This document shows positions 62,901 through 64,000 of a DNA stretch of 64,000 bases, piece by piece (position 1 is the stretch's first letter; each line of letters starts with the position of its first letter). The notes beneath the pieces are model-generated. The model saw only the letters and a program-made list of their open reading frames with translations. It ran no database searches and was not told the origin of the DNA. The translations under genes and the position numbers were made by a program. The DNA comes from Amia ocellicauda (taxonomy: Eukaryota > Chordata > Actinopteri > Amiiformes > Amiidae): positions 20,560,501 to 20,624,500 of the forward strand of contig NC_089866.1 of assembly GCF_036373705.1 (NCBI RefSeq), read 5' to 3'.

Positions 62901-64000
62901 GCATTCTGAGCTAAACGGTTGTGTGTCTCTCTGAGGGCTCATCCTGTCAGGATCTCTCTGATCTAGCTAAACTGTAATTTGAATGAATTAAGTATGAATG
63001 AAGCCCAGCTCTAACAAATCGCCATCTGAAAGAAAGATTTTTTTTTTTTTTCATCTTACTTTATAGCAATTAAGCAATTAATTTCATGTATAGCAAACAA
63101 AACAATGCCTTCTCCACAGGGATGTTCAGATAGACAACCTCAAGCGGGAGATTGAGATGCTCAGAGCCGAACTGGAGAAGATCAAAGCTGAGGTAAAGTG
63201 AGACGAGGTTTCAGATTAAGTACTGTTCATTATTCATCTTCTCATCCTGGAGTTTGCTCAAACTGAGCTACAGGTTACGCTGAGCTTGTGCCTCGCAGTT
63301 TCTTGCTGTGTATCCAGGGTTTTGTTATGGGGTAATCCTGCCCATTTTGGAGAGACATGCTCAGGTGGAATGCTGACTTTCAGTTTGGAATGGAAGCATT
63401 CACTTTTCTGTGTGTTCTCAGGCCCAGCGCTACATCACCCAGCTGAAGTCGCAGATCAACAGCCTGGAGGCGGAGCTGGAGGAGCAGCGGATACAGAAGC
63501 AGCGTGCCCTGGTGGAGAATGAGCAGCTGCGCATGGAGCTGGAGCAGCTGCGGCAGCAGGGCGTGGAGACAGAGAGCGTGCAGGCCAACTTCGTGGAGGC
63601 TGAGAGTGAGCGCCCCTGTCTGAGCACCCCATCAGCTACTGACACAGAACCCACAGAATAAACATTTGAAGTTACCTTGGATAATTACATTTGTATTTAG
63701 TATAGCGCCCTTCACAACAAATTGCCACAGAGCGCTTCACACATTGAGAACAAGAGCAAGAGAATAATAGTAACGCATCCACCCACACACACCGACACGT
63801 AGACCTATTTAAAAAAAAAAAAAAATAAAAAAAAAAAAGGCATCCAGAGAGACCACACGTGCCGTCATTATAGGGTGCAGCAATCCTCCCTCTGTGTGTC
63901 TGTTCCTGCTGCTGTGTCTGACCAACCCTGCATCCCTGTCCCTGCAGAGCGAGCCCTGGCCACAGAGCTGCGCTACACCAAGCTGAAGGAGAAGCACGCC
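37508..64000 (+). CDS. hip1r: Huntingtin-interacting protein 1-related, 5' part (runs off window)
   Basis: HIP1R links clathrin-coated pits to actin: the ANTH domain binds phosphoinositides, a coiled coil binds clathrin light chain, and a C-terminal talin-like domain (outside the window) binds F-actin. Coding exons: 37508-37600, 53326-53389, 54259-54401, 54774-54830, 55141-55221, 56109-56185, 56912-56973, 60223-60363, 60812-60869, 61468-61543, 62246-62407, 62643-62698, 63120-63192, 63422-63605 and 63948 to the edge. They total 1380 nt, 460 residues in frame. Exon 1 ends EKEQFDKQQ; exon 2 has SISKAIN and [12 protein letters not shown] motifs are [76 protein letters not shown] and [32 protein letters not shown] follows, then TFGPPNG and a heptad coiled coil from [18 protein letters not shown]. 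All junctions are GT-AG except intron 2, which looks U12-type. Intron 1 is 15.7 kb. Confidence 0.95.
38655..38850. mobile_element. Diverged hAT-like MITE relic
   Basis: CACCAGGGATTCCCTGTTCT and the following TTAATTGCTTAATTGAATCC / CTTAATTGAAC resemble the interior of common fish hAT-type MITEs and the intact element just downstream. One end and the target duplication are not recognisable. It lies in HIP1R intron 1. Confidence 0.45.
38899..39104. mobile_element. hAT-type MITE with 8-bp target duplication
   Basis: A 206-bp element with ends CAGGGGTGGCTAACCCTGGT and, at the right, ACCAGGGTTAGCCACCCCTC. They form about 30-bp inverted repeats with only the outermost base unpaired. The octamer GGCTAGTG directly flanks both sides (38891-38898 and 39105-39112), the target-duplication length of hAT transposases. 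No coding capacity. HIP1R intron 1. Confidence 0.9.
39113..43823. other. HIP1R intron 1, left part
   Basis: About 4.7 kb of intron with no exon, RNA gene or full transposon that I can support. It contains a T-rich stretch near 40530 and an A-rich one near 43040. The open frames, up to 131 codons, lack domains and are not joined by usable splice sites. Confidence 0.5.
43826..45274 (-). mobile_element. Tc1-like transposon, copy C, truncated
   Basis: Same family as copies A and B, inverted. The plus-strand left end is complete (TA at 43824-43825, then CAGTGGGGGAAAAAAAGTAT). The other terminal repeat breaks off at about 45274, after TTTTTTGAAATG, so its outer part of about 135 bp is missing and the sequence passes into unrelated GCACTGGTACAGCC. 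The leader palindrome is present. It lies in HIP1R intron 1. Confidence 0.93.
44036..45048 (-). pseudogene. Tc1 transposase, multiply broken (copy C)
   Basis: Starts [12 protein letters not shown] at 45048. Against copy B it has a Lys-to-stop change after LVNDL (44773-44775), a Cys-to-stop change in the KSCSAR motif (44704-44706), and one G missing in [10 protein letters not shown] (near 44475), which shifts the frame. The C-terminal part, with QHDNDPKH and the Glu of NPIENLW, reads openly to NKGFATKY-stop at 44036. Confidence 0.92.
46099..46134. repeat. (GT)n microsatellite
   Basis: Eighteen GT repeats in HIP1R intron 1. A second, similar run lies at 47874-47912. Confidence 0.92.
47874..47912. 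repeat. (GT)n microsatellite
   Basis: About nineteen GT repeats in HIP1R intron 1. Confidence 0.92.
51572..51840 (+). repeat. Dispersed direct repeat, copy 1 (HIP1R intron 1)
   Basis: About 270 bp sharing AGAGTGATAAGTGTTCACTA, ATTTCTGTGGCCTGAT and ATGTTATTCATATTCCTGAC with 53862-54130, in the same order and orientation, with small indels. There is no tRNA-like head or terminal inverted repeat that I can see. The two copies bracket HIP1R exon 2. Confidence 0.8.
53390..54258 (+). other. HIP1R intron 2, U12-type (minor spliceosome)
   Basis: The donor is GTATCCTTT directly after CACGCA, a perfect U12 5' splice site. TTCCTTGAC at 54240-54248 matches the U12 branch-point consensus, with the branch A eleven bases before the predicted acceptor. 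No usable AG lies between branch point and exon; the nearest upstream AG (54234) would enter a stop codon at once. Joining at CAT|GAATC restores KHA-R-R-IILGTH, as in human HIP1R. The intron therefore appears to end in AT, giving rare GT-AT termini. Confidence 0.75.
53862..54130 (+). repeat. Dispersed direct repeat, copy 2 (HIP1R intron 2)
   Basis: Partner of 51572-51840, inside the U12-type intron. It has an insertion near its left end (AATGCACTTTAAACAAACAG) and a gap near TCAGTACATCAGTA relative to copy 1. Confidence 0.8.
58669..59519 (+). pseudogene. Decayed Tc1 transposase (third family)
   Basis: Begins [20 protein letters not shown], with a readable helix-turn-helix ([20 protein letters not shown]). 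The frame is then broken repeatedly by deletions and stops. The catalytic region is split by the SINE at 59192-59391, and the C-terminal remnant ends near 59519. Non-functional. Confidence 0.85.
59192..59391 (+). mobile_element. tRNA-derived SINE nested in the Tc1
   Basis: A Pol III-type head with an A box (GTGGTTAGGGCTCTGGA) and a B box (GGATTCAAATCCC) is followed by a conserved body (CTTGAGCAAGGTACTTCACT, GCTGTATAAATGGGTACAAA). The tail is TGTAAGTCACCCTGGATAAG with GTGTCCGCTAAATG. The surrounding transposase sequence resumes directly after it, with a short AACAG repeat at each side as probable target duplication. It is about 200 bp. Confidence 0.88.
63690..63947. other. HIP1R intron 14 with A-rich tract
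   Basis: ATTTAGTATAGCGCCCTTCA with ACAGAGCGCTTCACACATTG resembles a dispersed fish repeat fragment, but the match is from general familiarity only. An A-rich tract lies at about 63811-63838. The intron ends at the acceptor CCTGCAG before exon 15 at 63948. Confidence 0.4.

Noticed and set aside
1-64000. Bacterial-type systems, CRISPR arrays or viral genes
   Set aside because: No direct-repeat/spacer array, no operon structure and no viral protein motif was seen. All recognised coding sequence is vertebrate or Tc1 transposase.

Overview
The window is nuclear DNA of a vertebrate, almost certainly a ray-finned fish. It has intron-rich genes with GT-AG junctions, long AT-rich introns, many microsatellites, several Tc1/mariner transposons with fish-type terminal repeats, a tRNA-derived SINE ending in the fish-type tail GGATAAGAGTGTCCGCTAAA, and hAT-type MITEs. 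The species cannot be fixed from the sequence. No bacterial, phage or CRISPR feature is present.

Four genes lie in the order HCAR (minus), DENR (minus), CCDC62 (plus), HIP1R (plus). I recall the same neighbourhood from human 12q24.31, so this is old vertebrate microsynteny. HCAR is a single-exon receptor of the hydroxycarboxylic acid family, closest by motif to HCAR1. DENR was rebuilt from seven coding exons (197 aa), CCDC62 from about fifteen (about 653 aa), and HIP1R from its first fifteen coding exons (460 aa in frame, running off the right edge). DENR and CCDC62 are divergent and probably share the promoter area at 19.3-22.6 kb.

The left 16 kb is dominated by an imperfect head-to-tail tandem duplication. 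Unit 1 (about 2841-10153) and unit 2 (about 10171-15638) carry the 5' part of HCAR, the HCAR-DENR spacer and the last three DENR exons. The breakpoints fall inside the HCAR ORF and inside a DENR intron. The intact HCAR therefore crosses the left edge of unit 1, the intact DENR crosses the right edge of unit 2, and the middle holds dead pieces: an orphan DENR 3' end with a nonsense codon, and a truncated, frameshifted HCAR 5' end. The units differ by a 1.6-kb Tc1 (unit 1 only), a 79-bp MITE (unit 2 only) and a 0.33-kb indel. Their divergence is strikingly patchy.

Mobile elements include four copies of one Tc1 family (one with an apparently intact DD34E transposase), a second Tc1 family in a CCDC62 intron whose catalytic Glu codon has become a stop, a third decayed Tc1 in HIP1R with a SINE nested inside it, and two hAT-like MITEs in HIP1R intron 1. 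The most unusual gene-structure signal is HIP1R intron 2, which looks like a minor (U12-type) intron with non-canonical GT-AT ends. I found no evidence of a wholly new gene system; the novelty here is structural and evolutionary.
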